Assembly: GCF_004379255.2 (NCBI RefSeq)
Contig: NC_056045.1
Span: forward strand, 12,303,593-12,367,592
Direction: 5' to 3'
Source: Salvia splendens
Taxonomy: Eukaryota; Streptophyta; Magnoliopsida; Lamiales; Lamiaceae
DNA: 64,000 nucleotides
The notes under the pieces were generated by a model that searched no databases, was not told where the DNA came from, and was given only the letters and a program-made list of their open reading frames with translations. Made by a program: the position numbers and the translations under genes. Below are positions 34,062 to 47,297 of the stretch, in pieces (the first letter of the stretch is position 1; each line of letters starts with the position of its first letter).

Positions 34062-37040
34062 TTTTGTTATTTTTTTTGTAGTGTGTTCAGTTTGTTTATT
34101 GTGTACGAGTGTATATTTTGTGTATAGTTTAAGTATGATGTACAATATATGTAGTGTGCATCTATGTTTGCAACGCATGTATTTTGTTTATGCGTGCGTG
34201 TGCAGCGCATGAATTTTGTGTATAATGTGTGTAATATGTCTATAATGTCTTGCATGTGTATGGTCTGTATAGAATGTGTGTTTTTTTGTGTAGTAAGCAG
34301 CATGTGCGTTGTATGTATATTGTGTGTGGTATATATACTTTGTGTGCAATTTGAACTTTGTGTTATGATATATAGTATGCATATAGTACGTAATGTGTAT
34401 CAAGTGTGTGTTAATTTTTGTTTAGTGCGTAGTATGTTCATTTTATGTAGATATAGTGTGTATGTGTTTTATTTATATTGTCTTTGTGTCTTTCTTGTAC
34501 CGTGGTTAATGTTTGTAGTATGTGCGACGTATGTATAAATTGTGTATTGTATAGTGTATAAAAAGTGTATTTTGTCTATATATTATGTGTAAAGTGTGTT
34601 GTTTTCTTTTGTGTATAATGCGTGTGGTATGTGCAATCCATTTAGCGTGTAGTGTATTTTCTTTTATGTATTTTATCGTCCATTTAATGTGTAGTGTATT
34701 TTATTTATACTATGTTTAATGTTTATAGTATGTGGTACGTATGTATAAATATAGTATTTTATATGTACATTTGTTGTATAGTATATATTAATATGTGTAG
34801 CATATGTATACTAAGTGGTGTTTCTATAATGTTTGTATTTTCTGTATTTATTTTTTGTATAGTGTGTGTGTAGTGATTGTTTAATATGTATGTGTATAGA
34901 GTGTGCGCATTTGAGTGTTGTATATACTTTGTACTTTGTGCTATGATGTATTGTATGTATATGCAGTTTGTGTTATTTTTTTATATTATGTAGTATGGTT
35001 ATGGTGTATAGTGTGTGCTTGTGTGTTTTATTTATTGTGTTTGTGATTTATTTATAACGTGTTTAATGTTTGTAGTATGTAACACGTATGTATAATTTGT
35101 GTATTTGTTGTGTAGTGTATTTTATGCATGTATTTGTAGTGCGTGTGCTATGTGTGCGTGTGTGTTTTATTTATTGTGTTTGTGTATTTTACTTATACCG
35201 TGTTTAATATTTGTAGTATGTAACACGTATGTATAAAAAGTGAATTTTATGTATGTATTTGTAGTATGTGTATTTCGTGTATAATGTGTGTAGTATGTGC
35301 AATCCATTTAGTGTTTGTGTGTTTTATTTATGTCGTGTTTGTGTGTTTTATTTATATTGTGTTTAATGTTTGTAAACAGTATGTGCCACGTATGTATACT
35401 AAGTCTAGTGTATTTATCATATTTGTATAGTATGTGCCACGTATATATAAATTGCGTGTATATTGTGTGGGCAGTGAATAGTGTCTATTTTTTTGTATTC
35501 ACCAGTATATGCATTTTTTGTGTGTTGTGCGTGGTGTTTATACTTTGTGTGCAATGTGAAAAGTGTGCTATGATGTATACATTGTCTATTTTTTTGTATT
35601 CACCAGTATATTAATTTTGTGTGTGTTGTGCGTGGTGTTTATACTTTGTGTGCAATGTGAAAAGTGTGCTATGATGTATATTATGTATATAGTGCGCAAT
35701 ATGTACCGAGTAAATTGTGCATACTGTGGGTATTTCGTGGGGGCAGTGTGTGTATTTTGTTTATACTATGTAAAGTGTGTGTATTTTGTGTGAAATGTGT
35801 GTAATATGTGCAGTCCATTTATTGTGTAGTGTATTTTATTTATACTATGTTTATGTTTATAGTATGTGGTACGTATGTATAAATATAGTATTTTATATGT
35901 ACATTTGTTGTATAGTATATATTAATAAGTGTAGCATATGTATACTAAGTGGTGTTTCTATAATGTTTGTATTTTCTGTATTTATTTTGTGTATAGTGTG
36001 TGTGTAGTGATTGTTTAATATGTATGTGTATAAAGTGTGCATATTTGAGTGTTGTATATACTTTGTACTTTGTGCTATGATGTATTGTATGTATATGCAG
36101 TTTGTGTTATTTTTTTATATTATGTAGTATGGTTATGGTGTATAGTGTGTGCTTGTGTGTTTTATTTATTGTGTTTGTGATTTATTTATAACGTGTTTAA
36201 TGTTTGTAGTATGTAACACGTATGTATAAATTGTGTATTTGTTGTGTAGTGTATTTTATGCATGTATTTGTAGTGCGTGTGCTATGTGTGCGTGTGTGTT
36301 TTATTTATTGTGTTTGTGTATTTTACTTCTACCGTGTTTAATATTTGTAGTATGTAACACGTATGTATAAATAGTGAATTTTATGTATGTATTTGTAGTA
36401 TGTGTATTTCATGTATAATGTGTGTAGTATGTGCAATCCATTTAGGGTTTGTGTGTTTTATTTATGTCGTGTTTGTGTGTTTTATTTATATTGTGTTTAA
36501 TGTTTGTAAACAGTATGTGCCACGTATGTATACTAAGTCTAGTGTATTTATCATATTTGTATAGTATGTGCCACGTATATATAAATTGCGTGTATATTGT
36601 GTGGGCAGTGAATAGTGTCTATTTTTTTGTATTCACCAGCATATTCATTTTGTGTGTGTTGTGCGTGGTGTTTATACTTTGTGTGCAATGTGAAAAGTGT
36701 TCTATGATGTATACATTGTCTATTTTTTTGTATTCACCAGTATATGCATTTTGTGTGTGTTGTGCGTGGTGTTTATACTTTGTGTGCAATGTGAAAAGTG
36801 TGCTATAATGTATATTATGTATATAGTGCGCAATATGTACCGAGTTAAGTGTGCATACTGTGGGTATTTCGTGGGGGCAGTGTGTGTATTTTGTTTATAC
36901 TATGTAAAGTTTGTGTATTTTGTGTGAAATATGTGTAATATGTGCAGTCCATTTAGTGTGTAGTATCAACAATCCATTTAATGTGTAGAGTATTTTATTT
37001 ATATTGTGTTTGTGTATTTTATTTATAATGTGTTTATGTA
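34062..37040. repeat. TG-rich low-complexity tract
   Basis: About 3 kb of degenerate TGTGTAGTATGT, TGTATTTTATTTAT and CACGTATGTATAAA words between truncated caulimovirid copy B and the macrosatellite. No gene is supported; ORFs here are Cys/Val/Tyr/Leu-only translations of the repeat. The same sequence type recurs in every macrosatellite unit after the gag fragment, so the tract is related to the array. Confidence 0.85.
34680..36947 (+). repeat. Tandem duplication of 1134 bp inside the TG-rich tract
   Basis: Copies at about 34680-35813 and 35814-36947. Landmarks such as the start of the word GTCGTGTTTGTGTG recur 1134 bases apart (ORF starts 35315 and 36449). Inside each copy a unit of about 95 bp containing TTTTTTTGTATTCACCAG is itself duplicated. 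Confidence 0.85.
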
Positions 37041-37281
37041 TAAATTATGTGTTTTATGTGTATATTTGTTGTATAACATATAAATTGTGTATTTTGTGTT
37101 AGTATTTGTAGTGTGTGCACATGTGTTGTGTCATTTTATATGTCTGCACATGTGTTGTGTTATTTTATTTGTAGTGTGTTTAATATTGGTAGTATGTATC
37201 GCATATGTATACTGAGTGTAGTGTGTACTGTGGTGGTGTGGTTAGTAAAATAATGTTTCATCAAACAAGTCACAGCTTTTG

Positions 37282-37718
37282 GATGACCGTAATTAACTGG
37301 GCCTGCCGATTTTTGGTGGGATACTAAGAGAAGGACAATGAACCCCGCACGTCGTGAGGCGCTGACATGGGATGAATTCAAGGAGGAGGTGTACAACAAG
37401 TACATTCCCATGAGCTACAGACGGGCAAAGATAGTTGAGTTCCACACCCTAAAACAAGGAAATATGACGGTGATGGAGTACGACCGTGCTATTTGTGAAA
37501 TGACCCGATATGCGCCCGAGTTAGTAGACACAGATGAGAAAATTGCCGAAAAATTTCGTTCTGGTCTTAGACACGAAATAAGGGTAGTCGTGGCCAGCAG
37601 TAGAGGAATTACATACTCCGAGATTTTGAGTTGCACTTTAGATGTGGAAGAGGCACTGCAACAACAACATAACTCTCGAGACAAGAGGAAATGGGATGGA
37701 GATCAGACTCCATATGAA
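37282..37718 (+). pseudogene. Captured gag fragment, unit 1
   Basis: Matches residues about 88-240 of the inner-element gag (from before TGPADFWW to KRKWEG). It starts and ends inside gag, lacks the CCHC knuckle, and is fused to TG-rich DNA that adds LCVLCVYLLYNI before a stop. This copy keeps Asp in WDEF and Pro in YAPELV, closer to intact gag than the others. It lacks 42 bases (the PKDEAVANPTPPTP segment). Confidence 0.85.
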
Positions 37719-37829
37719 TTATGTGTTTTATGTGTATATTTGTTGTATAACATATAAATTGTGTATTTTGTGTTAGTATTTGTAGTGTGTGCACATGTGT
37801 CGTGTTATTTTAAATGTCTGCACATGTGT

Positions 37830-39132
37830 TGTCACGGCCGCACTACCTATGGATAGTATAGTACAAAAAATTCGTGACTAAAAGGGGAGGGTTAAGAGAA
37901 GTGGGGATGAGGAAAAAGGGATAAGTAATAACAAGTACAAATTCAGACGGAAATTATCAAAATATCATGTATACATCCTGAAATACTTGAGTAGGAGTAA
38001 TATAGGATCAAAGGATAGCGTTATGATACAAAATAGGATTTGAAGTTATAGTTTTCACAGCGGAAGTAAACAACACAGTTTCATGTATAGAGACATAAAC
38101 CTCGGAGGTCTTACTAGATCAACTCAAAAGAACTTTCTCTCAACCCCCTTGCTTCACCGTTTTGCAGCTCAACCTGCACGTTTAGAAATACATACAGAGC
38201 TGAGTACAGGAGTACTCAGTGAACACAATGCCGAAAAATACAATTATATATTTGAAAATATTGTCACATCATTACAGCAACACTCATGGATTTTTTTTTT
38301 TTACTTAAAAGGCCTGAGCTTGCTAAAATTCTATGTTCAACCGCGGTCTAAGTTCATTTGCCATATCTTAACATTTGTGTACCGGGAAGGTGGCCACCTT
38401 CCACGACGGTCACATGACCGGCCAACGGCTCACGGTCCATTTGTGTACACTAGTCCAAGCAAGGTTTGCGGCCTTACTTGAACCCGAATTCGATTATAAC
38501 ATATTTGGCATAACCAAGGCAGATAGGCATAAATCATTTCTGACGGGACAATAACATTGACGAGCATGAGTTTGGATTTTCACCATAACAAATCTCGAAA
38601 TTACTTTGCGATTTTTATCCACATTAGTATGTAGGATGGAAAGCTCACCTTATTTACTTTCCAACTATTAGGAAAAGATCCTTCGTTTTCCGTCGTTACT
38701 TTCTTCGTAAATCTCCCTTCTTTGTGTTGCTTCTTGTTTCACGTCAAAACCCGGCGTATGTTTTAGTGTAGATGTGAATTTTATGAAGTGGTGTAATCTC
38801 TCTCTTTTTTTTTAAAACCTCAAAGAGGTGTAACAGAAGATCACATACATATATATAAGTGTCCATTGGTATCTTTTATGTACAATTCATGACACGTACT
38901 ATTTACTAATCAAGCCTACATTCTTAGCTTTGATTAGTCAACAAAATGACTAATATAACCTACTCTTGACTCATCAAAGCAATTCTTGAAAAAAAAAATT
39001 AATATTCTTTTATTAATTAGTTTATTTATTTTTTTATTATATATATATTTTTAAAGTTGGGAAAAAGAGGGACATATACATATTTAGACGTCACTTCTTA
39101 CATTTATAACATCAAAAGTTCGGGTTGTCACA
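37830..39132 (-). mobile_element. Solo LTR of the outer retrotransposon family, inserted in unit 1
   Basis: 1303 bp, reverse complement of the LTR at 5033-6335 with only scattered changes. It is flanked by identical tgtgt at 37825-37829 and 39133-39137. No internal retrotransposon sequence is attached. The insertion is in the TG-rich tract of unit 1; other units lack it, which confirms the boundaries. Confidence 0.95.
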
Positions 39133-39359
39133 TGTGTTGTGTTATTTTATTTGTAGTGTGTTTAATATTGGTAGTATGTATCGCATATGTATACTGAGTG
39201 TAGTGTGTACAGTGGTGGTGTGGTTAGTAAAATAATGTTTCATCAAACAAGTCACAGCCATTGGATCGTTGGGTTAAACTACATTATTCAACTAAGATGC
39301 TATATTATTAGACGAGTTACATTATTAAACTAATATGAAACATTATTTTACTAAAATAG

Positions 39360-39607
39360 TACTCCCTCCGTTCCATAGTAGTAGAGTCATTTTGCCATTT
39401 TGGTACGTTCCATAGTAGTTGAGTCATTTCCCTTTTTAGTAAAAGTCAACACATTTTCTTCTCACTTACTTTTCCCTCTCTTGTTTTATTCTCTCTACTT
39501 TTTCCTCTCTCCTACTTTATTATCTTTTTATTTAATGCATTACACACCTCTTTCTTAATCTCCGTGCCGAAAAGAAATGCCTTCACTACTATGGAACGGA
39601 GTGAGTA
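39360..39607. mobile_element. Stowaway-like MITE, unit 1
   Basis: Starts TACTCCCTCCGTTCCATAG and ends CTATGGAACGGAGTGAGTA, so the ends are inverted repeats of about 22 bp flanked by TA. CTCCCTCCGT is the Stowaway (Tc1/mariner) terminal signature. About 248 bp, no coding capacity. Confidence 0.85.
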
Positions 39608-39769
39608 CATTATTAGCATAGCTACATTATTAGACTAAAATTTTCTACGTTATTAGATGACACGTCACATTAATCTAACCATTATATCACAATATCCAAT
39701 GAACTACAATTATATTGATTTTGAACACTATTTAGTTTATGAATCTGAATACATCCTTATATCTTCATG

Positions 39770-39772
<3 letters not shown>

Positions 39773-39810
<38 letters not shown>
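39773..39810. repeat. (AT)n tract, unit 1, unoccupied insertion site
   Basis: Plain dinucleotide run at the position where units 2-5 and 7-9 carry inserted elements. Confidence 0.85.
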
Positions 39811-39815
<5 letters not shown>

Positions 39816-40253
39816 TATTTCAAACTTTTCAATTCAATAAAATAATAGAAAAAATTGAGAAAAAAATAAATCGTCAATGAGAAAGATTTTATATTCTAAA
39901 GCATAGTTTCAAATTTATCGAATTGTATTGCTTAAGTTTTACAAATCTTAAATTAGAGTTTTTAAATATGTCAGGATCAATCCTAACATATTGATACAAA
40001 ATTTTTCACTTTCCTTTTTAGTTTGTCCTACTAAAAATGTGACATTTTCATTTTTTGTAAAAATTCTTATATTAATATAAAATTTACATTTTCTTTCTCC
40101 TCTTAATACATAAAAACTAAAGTTCTTTAAATCTCATATCATTCTACAAGTGTGACATCTTTTATTGGATGGATGGAGTATTATTTAATCATGCATTCCC
40201 ATATAAATTTTGTGACGCCCCGACTTTTCCTATATCTTTTAAGTTAGTTTTTG

Positions 40254-40732
40254 GATGACCGTAATTAACTGGGCCTGCCGATTTTTGGTGGGATACTAAG
40301 CGAAGGACAATGAACCCCGCACGCCATGAGGTGCTGACATGGAATGAATTCAAGGAGGAGGTGTACAACAAGTACATTCCCATGAGCTACAGACGGGCAA
40401 AGATAGTTGAGTTCCACACCCTAAAACAAGGAAGCATGATGGTGACGGAGTACGACCGTGCTATTTGTGAAATGACCCGATATGCGCTCGAGTTAGTAGA
40501 CACAGATGAGAAAATTGCCAAAAAATTTCGTTCTGGTCTTAGACACGAAATAAGGGTAGCCGTGGCCAACCGTAGAGGAATTACATACTCCGAGATTTTG
40601 AGTTTCATTTTAGATGTGGAAGAGGCACTGCCTAAGGATGAGGCGGTAGCGAATCCTACACCACCAACACCACAACAACAACATAACTCTCGAGACAAGA
40701 GAAAATGGGATGGAGATCAGACTCCATTTGAA
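40254..40732 (+). pseudogene. Captured gag fragment, unit 2
   Basis: Same fragment with the PKDEAVANPTPPTP segment. Changes against unit 1 include NPARHEVLTWNEF and EKIAKKF; it has SFILD and TPFELCVLRV of its own. Confidence 0.85.
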
Positions 40733-41078
40733 TTATGTGTTTTACGTGTATATTTGTTGTATAACATATAAATTGTGTATTTTGTGTTAGTATTTGTAGT
40801 GTGTGCAAATGTGTTGTGTTATTTTATATGTCTGCACATGTGTTGTGTTATTTTATTTGTAGTGTGTTTAATATTGGTAGTATGTATCGCATATGTATAC
40901 TGAGTGTAGTGTGTACTGTGGTGGTGTGGTTAGTAAAATAATGTTTCATCAAACAAGTCAAAGCCATTGGATCCTTAGATTGGATCGTTGGGTTAAGCTA
41001 CATTATTCGACTAAGATGCTATATTATTAGACGAGTTACATTATTAAACTAATATGAAACATTATTTTACTAAAATAG

Positions 41079-41325
41079 TACTCCCCCCGTTCCATAGTAG
41101 TAGAGTCATTTTGCCATTTTGGTACGTTCCATAGTAGTTGAGTCATTTCCCTTTTTAGTAAAAGTCAACACATTTTCTTCTCACTTAGTTTTCCTCTCTT
41201 GTTTTATTCTCTCTACTTTTTCCTCTCTCCTACTTTATTATCTTTTTATTTAATACATTACACACCTCTTTCTTAATCTCCGTGCCGAAAAGAAATGCCT
41301 CCACTACTATGGAACGGAGTGAGTA
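41079..41325. mobile_element. Stowaway-like MITE, unit 2
   Basis: Same element; the terminus reads CTCCCCCCGTTCC, a change shared with units 3-5 only. Confidence 0.82.
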
Positions 41326-41483
41326 CATTATTAGCATAGCTACATTATTAGACTAAAATTTTCTACGTTATTAGATGACACGTCACATTAATCTAACCAT
41401 TAGATCACAAGATCCAATGAACTACAATTATTTTGATTTTGAACACTATTTAGTTTATGAATCTGAATACATCCTTATATCTT

Positions 41484-41519
<36 letters not shown>

Positions 41520-41522
<3 letters not shown>

Positions 41523-43508
41523 GAGCGTTATTCTCCTTTTCACATCTTAGATCCTTTTTCCTTCTTAATATTACGCGTTAGATCTAAGGCATCAACGGAT
41601 CAGATTGATTCTATAAAACTGGTTCCGTGTTGCATTATAGAAGGTGGTTGTATGCATTACAGGGTTATTATTGACATTTGACGGAAAAGTAACTGCCACA
41701 TTTTGGTATCTGCGAATAATGCACCACATGGTCACGAGTAATGCATATAATTGACTATATAATGCACAATATGTGAACTGCAATGCATACGAATAAGATG
41801 TACCATGTTATGATGTCTGGACACACGTTTCTTGTTTCCCCTAAGGGTTTAATAAGCTTAGGGGCTAGGGTATAGTACGTAGACACGTATGTAATCTTCA
41901 CATGGTAACGAGTAATGGATATAATTGACTATATAATGCACAATTTGTGAACTGCAATGCATACGAACAAGATGTGCTGTGTTATGATGCTTGACACACG
42001 TTTCTTGTTTCCCCTAAGGGTTTAATAAACTTAGGGGCTAGGGTATAGTACGTAGACATTACTAACAAATTATAAAACGATACGAATAATTCACCAAATT
42101 GTCATGAGTAATGGATGTTATTAACTATATAATGCACAATATGTAAACTGCAATGCATACGAATAAGATGTACCATGTTATGATGTTTGACACACGTTTC
42201 TTGTTTCCCCTAAGGGTTTAATAAGCTTAGGGGCTAGGGTATAGTACGTAGACATTACTAACAAATTGTTGTTATTGGAATATACGTATGTGCATTATTT
42301 GGTTTAGGGAGTGCATTATGTAGCTGTTAATTGTCATTATCTCAGTATATTATGCATTATTAGAGGTATTGTGTATATGGGTTAATCAACGGATTGAAGA
42401 TTACATACGTGCATTTAGTAATGTCTACGTACTATACCCTAGCCCCTAAGCTTATTAAACCCTTAGGGGAAACAAGAAACGTGTGTCAAACATCATAACA
42501 TGGTACATCTTATTCGTATGCATTGCAGTTCACATATTGTGCATTATATAGTTAATAACATCCATTACTCGTGACAATTTGGTGAATTATTCGTATCGTT
42601 TTATAATTTGTTAGTAATGTCTACGTACTATACCCTAGCCCCTAAGTTTATTAAACCCTTAGGGGAAACAAGAAACGTGTGTCAAACATCATAACACGGC
42701 ACATCTTGTTCGTATGCATTGCAGTTCACAAATTGTGCATTATATAGTCAATTATATCCATTACTCGTTACCATGTGAAGATTACATACGTGTCTACGTA
42801 CTATACCCTAGCCCCTAAGCTTATTAAACCCTTAGGGGAAACAAGAAACGTGTGTCAAACATCATAACATGGTACATCTTATTCGTATGCATTGCAGTTC
42901 ACATATTGTGCATTATATAGTTAATAACATCCATTACTCGTGACAATTTGGTGAATTATTCGTATCGTTTTATAATTTGTTATTAATGCGTACGTACTAT
43001 ACCCTAGCCCATAAGCTTATTAAACCCTTAGGGGAAACAAGAAACGTGTGTCAAACATAATAACACAGCACATCTTGTTCGTATGCATTGCAGTTCACAA
43101 ATTGTGCATTATATAGTCAATTATATGCATTACTCGTTACCATGTGAAGATTACATACATGTCTACGTACTATACCCTAGCCCCTAAGCTTATTAAACCC
43201 TTAGGGGAAACAAGAAACGTGTGTCAAACATCATAACACAGCACATCTTGTTCGTATGCATTGCAGTTCACATATTGTGCATTATATAGGCAATTATATG
43301 CATTACTCGTGACCATGTGGTGCATTATTCGTAACGGTTTCCAGCCATTATTAGATTACTATTGTACCCTCATAATGCACAAAATAGGACAAATAATGCA
43401 ACACGGGATTAATTACTCAATGTTGATCTGGACCGTCCATTTCTCTAATCTAATGGTTGATATTAAGAAGGAAAAAAGAGGAAATATAGGAAAAGGAAAT
43501 GAATACAT

Positions 43509-43511
<3 letters not shown>
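41520..43511. mobile_element. Palindromic fold-back element, unit 2
   Basis: About 1.99 kb, inserted within (TA)n, starting GGGGAGCGTTATTCTCC and ending GAATACATCCC. The two halves are inverted copies around a centre near 42338. CCCCTAAGGG landmarks stand at 41838, 42011 and 42207; their reverse complements are at 42460, 42656, 42829, 43025 and 43198. Spacings alternate between 173 and 196 bp. The ends share CCTTCTTAATAT and CCGTGTTGCATTAT in inverted orientation. No transposase ORF. Confidence 0.8.
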
Positions 43512-43545
<34 letters not shown>

Positions 43546-43978
43546 CAAACTTTTCAATACAATAAAATAATAAAAAAATTGAGAAAAAAATAAATCGTCA
43601 ATGAGAAAGATTTTATATTCTAAAGCATAGTTTCAAATTTATCGAATTGTATTGCTTAAGTTTTACAAATCTTAAATTAGAGTTTTTGAATATGTCAGGA
43701 TCAATCCTAACATATTGATACAAAATTTTTTCACTTTCCTTTTTAGTTTGTCCTACTAAAAATGTGACATTTTCATTTTTTGTAAAAATTCTTATATTAA
43801 TATAAAATTTATATTTTCTTTCTCCTCTTAATACATAAAAAATAAAGTTCTTTAAATCTCATATCATTCTACAAGTGTGACATCTTTTATAGGATGGATG
43901 GAGTATTATTTAATCATGCATTCCCATATAAATTTTGTGACGCCCCGACTTTTCCTATATCTTTTAAGTTAGTTTTTG

Positions 43979-44457
43979 GATGACCGTAATTAACTGGGCC
44001 TGCCGATTTTTGGTGGGATACTAAGCGAAGGACAATGAACCCCGCACGCCATGAGGTGCTGACATGGAATGAATTCAAGGAGGAGGTGTACAACAAGTAC
44101 ATTCCCATGAGCTACAGACGGGCAAAGATAGTTGAGTTCCACACCCTAAAACAAGGAAGCATGATGGTGACGGAGTACGACCGTGCTATTTGTGAAATGA
44201 CCCGATATGCGCTCGAGTTAGTAGACACAGATGAGAAAATTGCCAAAAAATTTCGTTCTGGTCTTAGACACGAAATAAGGGTAGCCGTGGCCAACCGTAG
44301 AGGAATTACATACTCCGAGATATTGAGTTTCACTTTAGATGTGGAAGAGGCACTGCCTAAGGATGAGGCGGTAGCGAATCCTACACCACCAACACCACAA
44401 CAACAACATAACTCTCGAGACAAGAGAAAATGGGATGGAGATCAGACTCCATATGAA
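43979..44457 (+). pseudogene. Captured gag fragment, unit 3
   Basis: Near-identical to units 2 and 4 (ARHEVL, IAKKF). Open through the fused tail. Confidence 0.85.
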
Positions 44458-44803
44458 TTATGTGTTTTATGTGTATATTTGTTGTATAACATATAAATTG
44501 TGTATTTTGTGTTAGTATTTGTAGTGTGTGCACATGTGTTGTGTTATTTTATATGTCTGCACATGTGTTGTGTTATTTTATTTGTAGTGTGTTTAATATT
44601 GGTAGTATGTATCGCATATGTATACTGAGTGTAGTGTGTACTGTGGTGGTGTGGTTAGTAAAATAATGTTTCATCAAACAAGTCAAAGCCATTGGATCCT
44701 TAGATTGGATCGTTGGGTTAAGCTACATTATTCGACTAAGATGCTATATTATTAGACGAGTTACATTATTAAACTAATATGAAACATTATTTTACTAAAA
44801 TAG

Positions 44804-45050
44804 TACTCCCCCCGTTCCATAGTAGTAGAGTCATTTTGCCATTTTGGTACGTTCCATAGTAGTTGAGTCATTTCCCTTTTTAGTAAAAGTCAACACATTT
44901 TCTTCTCACTTACTTTTCCTCTCTTGTTTTATTCTCTCTACTTTTTCCTCTCTCCTACTTTATTATCTTTTTATTTAATACATTACACACCTCTTTCTTA
45001 ATCTCCGTGCCGAAAAGAAATGCCTCCACTACTATGGAACGGAGTGAGTA
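44804..45050. mobile_element. Stowaway-like MITE, unit 3
   Basis: Terminus CTCCCCCCGTTCC as in units 2, 4 and 5. Confidence 0.82.
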
Positions 45051-45206
45051 CATTATTAGCATAGCTACATTATTAGACTAAAGTTTTCTACGTTATTAGA
45101 TGACACGTCACATTAATCTAACCATTAGATCACAAGATCCAATGAACTACAATTATTTTGATTTTGAACACTATTTAGTTTATGAATCTGAATACATCCT
45201 TATATC

Positions 45207-45244
<38 letters not shown>

Positions 45245-45247
<3 letters not shown>

Positions 45248-47236
45248 GAGCGTTATTCTCCTTTTCACATCTTAGATCCTTTATCCTTCTTAATATTACG
45301 CGTTAGATCTAAGGCATCAACGGATCAGATTGATTCTATAAAACTGGTTCCGTGTTGCATTATAGAAGGTGGTTGTATGCATTACAGGGTTATTATTGAC
45401 ATTTGACGGAAAAGTAACTGCCACATTTTGGTATCTGCGAATAATGCACCACATGGTCACGAGTAATGCATATAATTGACTATATAATGCACAATATGTG
45501 AACTGCAATGCATACGAATAAGATGTACCATGTTATGATGTCTGGACACACGTTTCTTGTTTCCCCTAAGGGTTTAATAAGCTTAGGGGCTAGGGTATAG
45601 TACGTAGACACGTATGTAATCTTCACATGGTAACGAGTAATGGATATAATTGACTATATAATGCACAATTTGTGAACTGCAATGCATACGAACAAGATGT
45701 GCTGTGTTATGATGTTTGACACACGTTTCTTGTTTCCCCTAAGGGTTTAATAAACTTAGGGGCTAGGGTATAGTACGTAGACATTACTAACAAATTATAA
45801 AACGATACGAATAATTCACCAAATTGTCACGAGTAATGGATGTTATTAACTATATAATGCACAATATGTGAACTGTAATGCATACGAATAAGATGTACCA
45901 TGTTATGATGTTTGACACACGTTTCTTGTTTCCCCTAAGGGTTTAATAAGCTTAGGGGCTAGGGTATAGTACGTAGACATTACTAACAAATTGTTGTTAT
46001 TGGAATATACGTATGTGCATTATTTGGTTTAGGTAGTGCATTATGCAGCTGTTAATTGTCATTATCTCAGTATATTATGCATTATTAGAGGTATTGTGTA
46101 TATGGGTTAATCAACGGATTGAAGATTACATACGTGCATTTAGTAATGTCTACGTACTATACCCTAGCCCCTAAGCTTATTAAACCCTTAGGGGAAACAA
46201 GAAACGTGTGTCAAACATCATAACATGGTACATCTTATTCGTATGCATTGCAATTCACATATTGTGCATTATATAGTTAATAACATCCATTACTCGTGAC
46301 AATTTGGTGAATTATTCGTGTCGTTTTATAATTTGTTAGTAATGTCTACGTACTATACCCTAGCCCCTAAGTTTATTAAACCCTTAGGGGAAACAAGAAA
46401 CGTGTGTCAAATATCATAACACGGCACATCTTGTTCGTATGCATTGCAGTTCACAAATTGTGCATTATATAGTCAATTATATCCATTACTCGTTACCATG
46501 TGAAGATTACATACGTGTCTACGTACTATACCCTAGCCCCTAAGCTTATTAAACCCTTAGGGGAAACAAGAAACGTGTGTCAAACATCATAACATGGTAC
46601 ATCTTATTCGTATGCATTGCAGTTCACATATTGTGCATTATATAGTTAATAACATCCATTACTCGTGACAATTTGGTGAATTATTCGTATCGTTTTATAA
46701 TTTGTTATTAATGCGTACGTACTATACCCTAGCCCCTAAGCTTATTAAACCCTTAGGGGAAACAAGAAACGTGTGTCAAACATAATAACACAGCACATCT
46801 TGTTCGTATGCATTGCAGTTCACAAATTGTGCATTATATAGTCAATTATATGCATTACTCGTTACCATGTGAAGATTACATACATGTCTACGTACTATAC
46901 CCTAGCCCCTAAGCTTATTAAACCCTTAGGGGAAACAAGAAACGTGTGTCAAACATCATAACACAGCACATCTTGTTCGTATGCATTGCAGTTCACATAT
47001 TGTGCATTATATAGGCAATTATATGCATTACTCGTGACCATGTGGTGCATTATTCGTAACGGTTTCTAGCCATTATTAGATTACTATTGTACCCTCATAA
47101 TGCACAAAATAGGACAAATTATGCAACACGGGATTAATTACTCAATGTTGATCTGGACCGTCCATTTCTCTAATCTAATGGCTGATATTAAGAAGGAAAA
47201 AAGAGGAAATATAGGAAAAGGAAATGAATACATCCC
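45245..47236. mobile_element. Palindromic fold-back element, unit 3
   Basis: Same element and length as in unit 2, flanked by longer (TA)n on the right. Confidence 0.8.

Positions 47237-47297
<61 letters not shown>

Noticed and set aside
35315..36927. ORFs of up to 119 codons rich in Cys, Val, Leu and Tyr
   Set aside because: They are direct translations of TG-rich low-complexity DNA and recur only because of the 1134-bp duplication.
43261..43593. ORFs starting MQFTYCALY in and next to the fold-back elements
   Set aside because: They follow the arm repeats and run into (TA)n as IYIYIY; no domain and no sign of selection.
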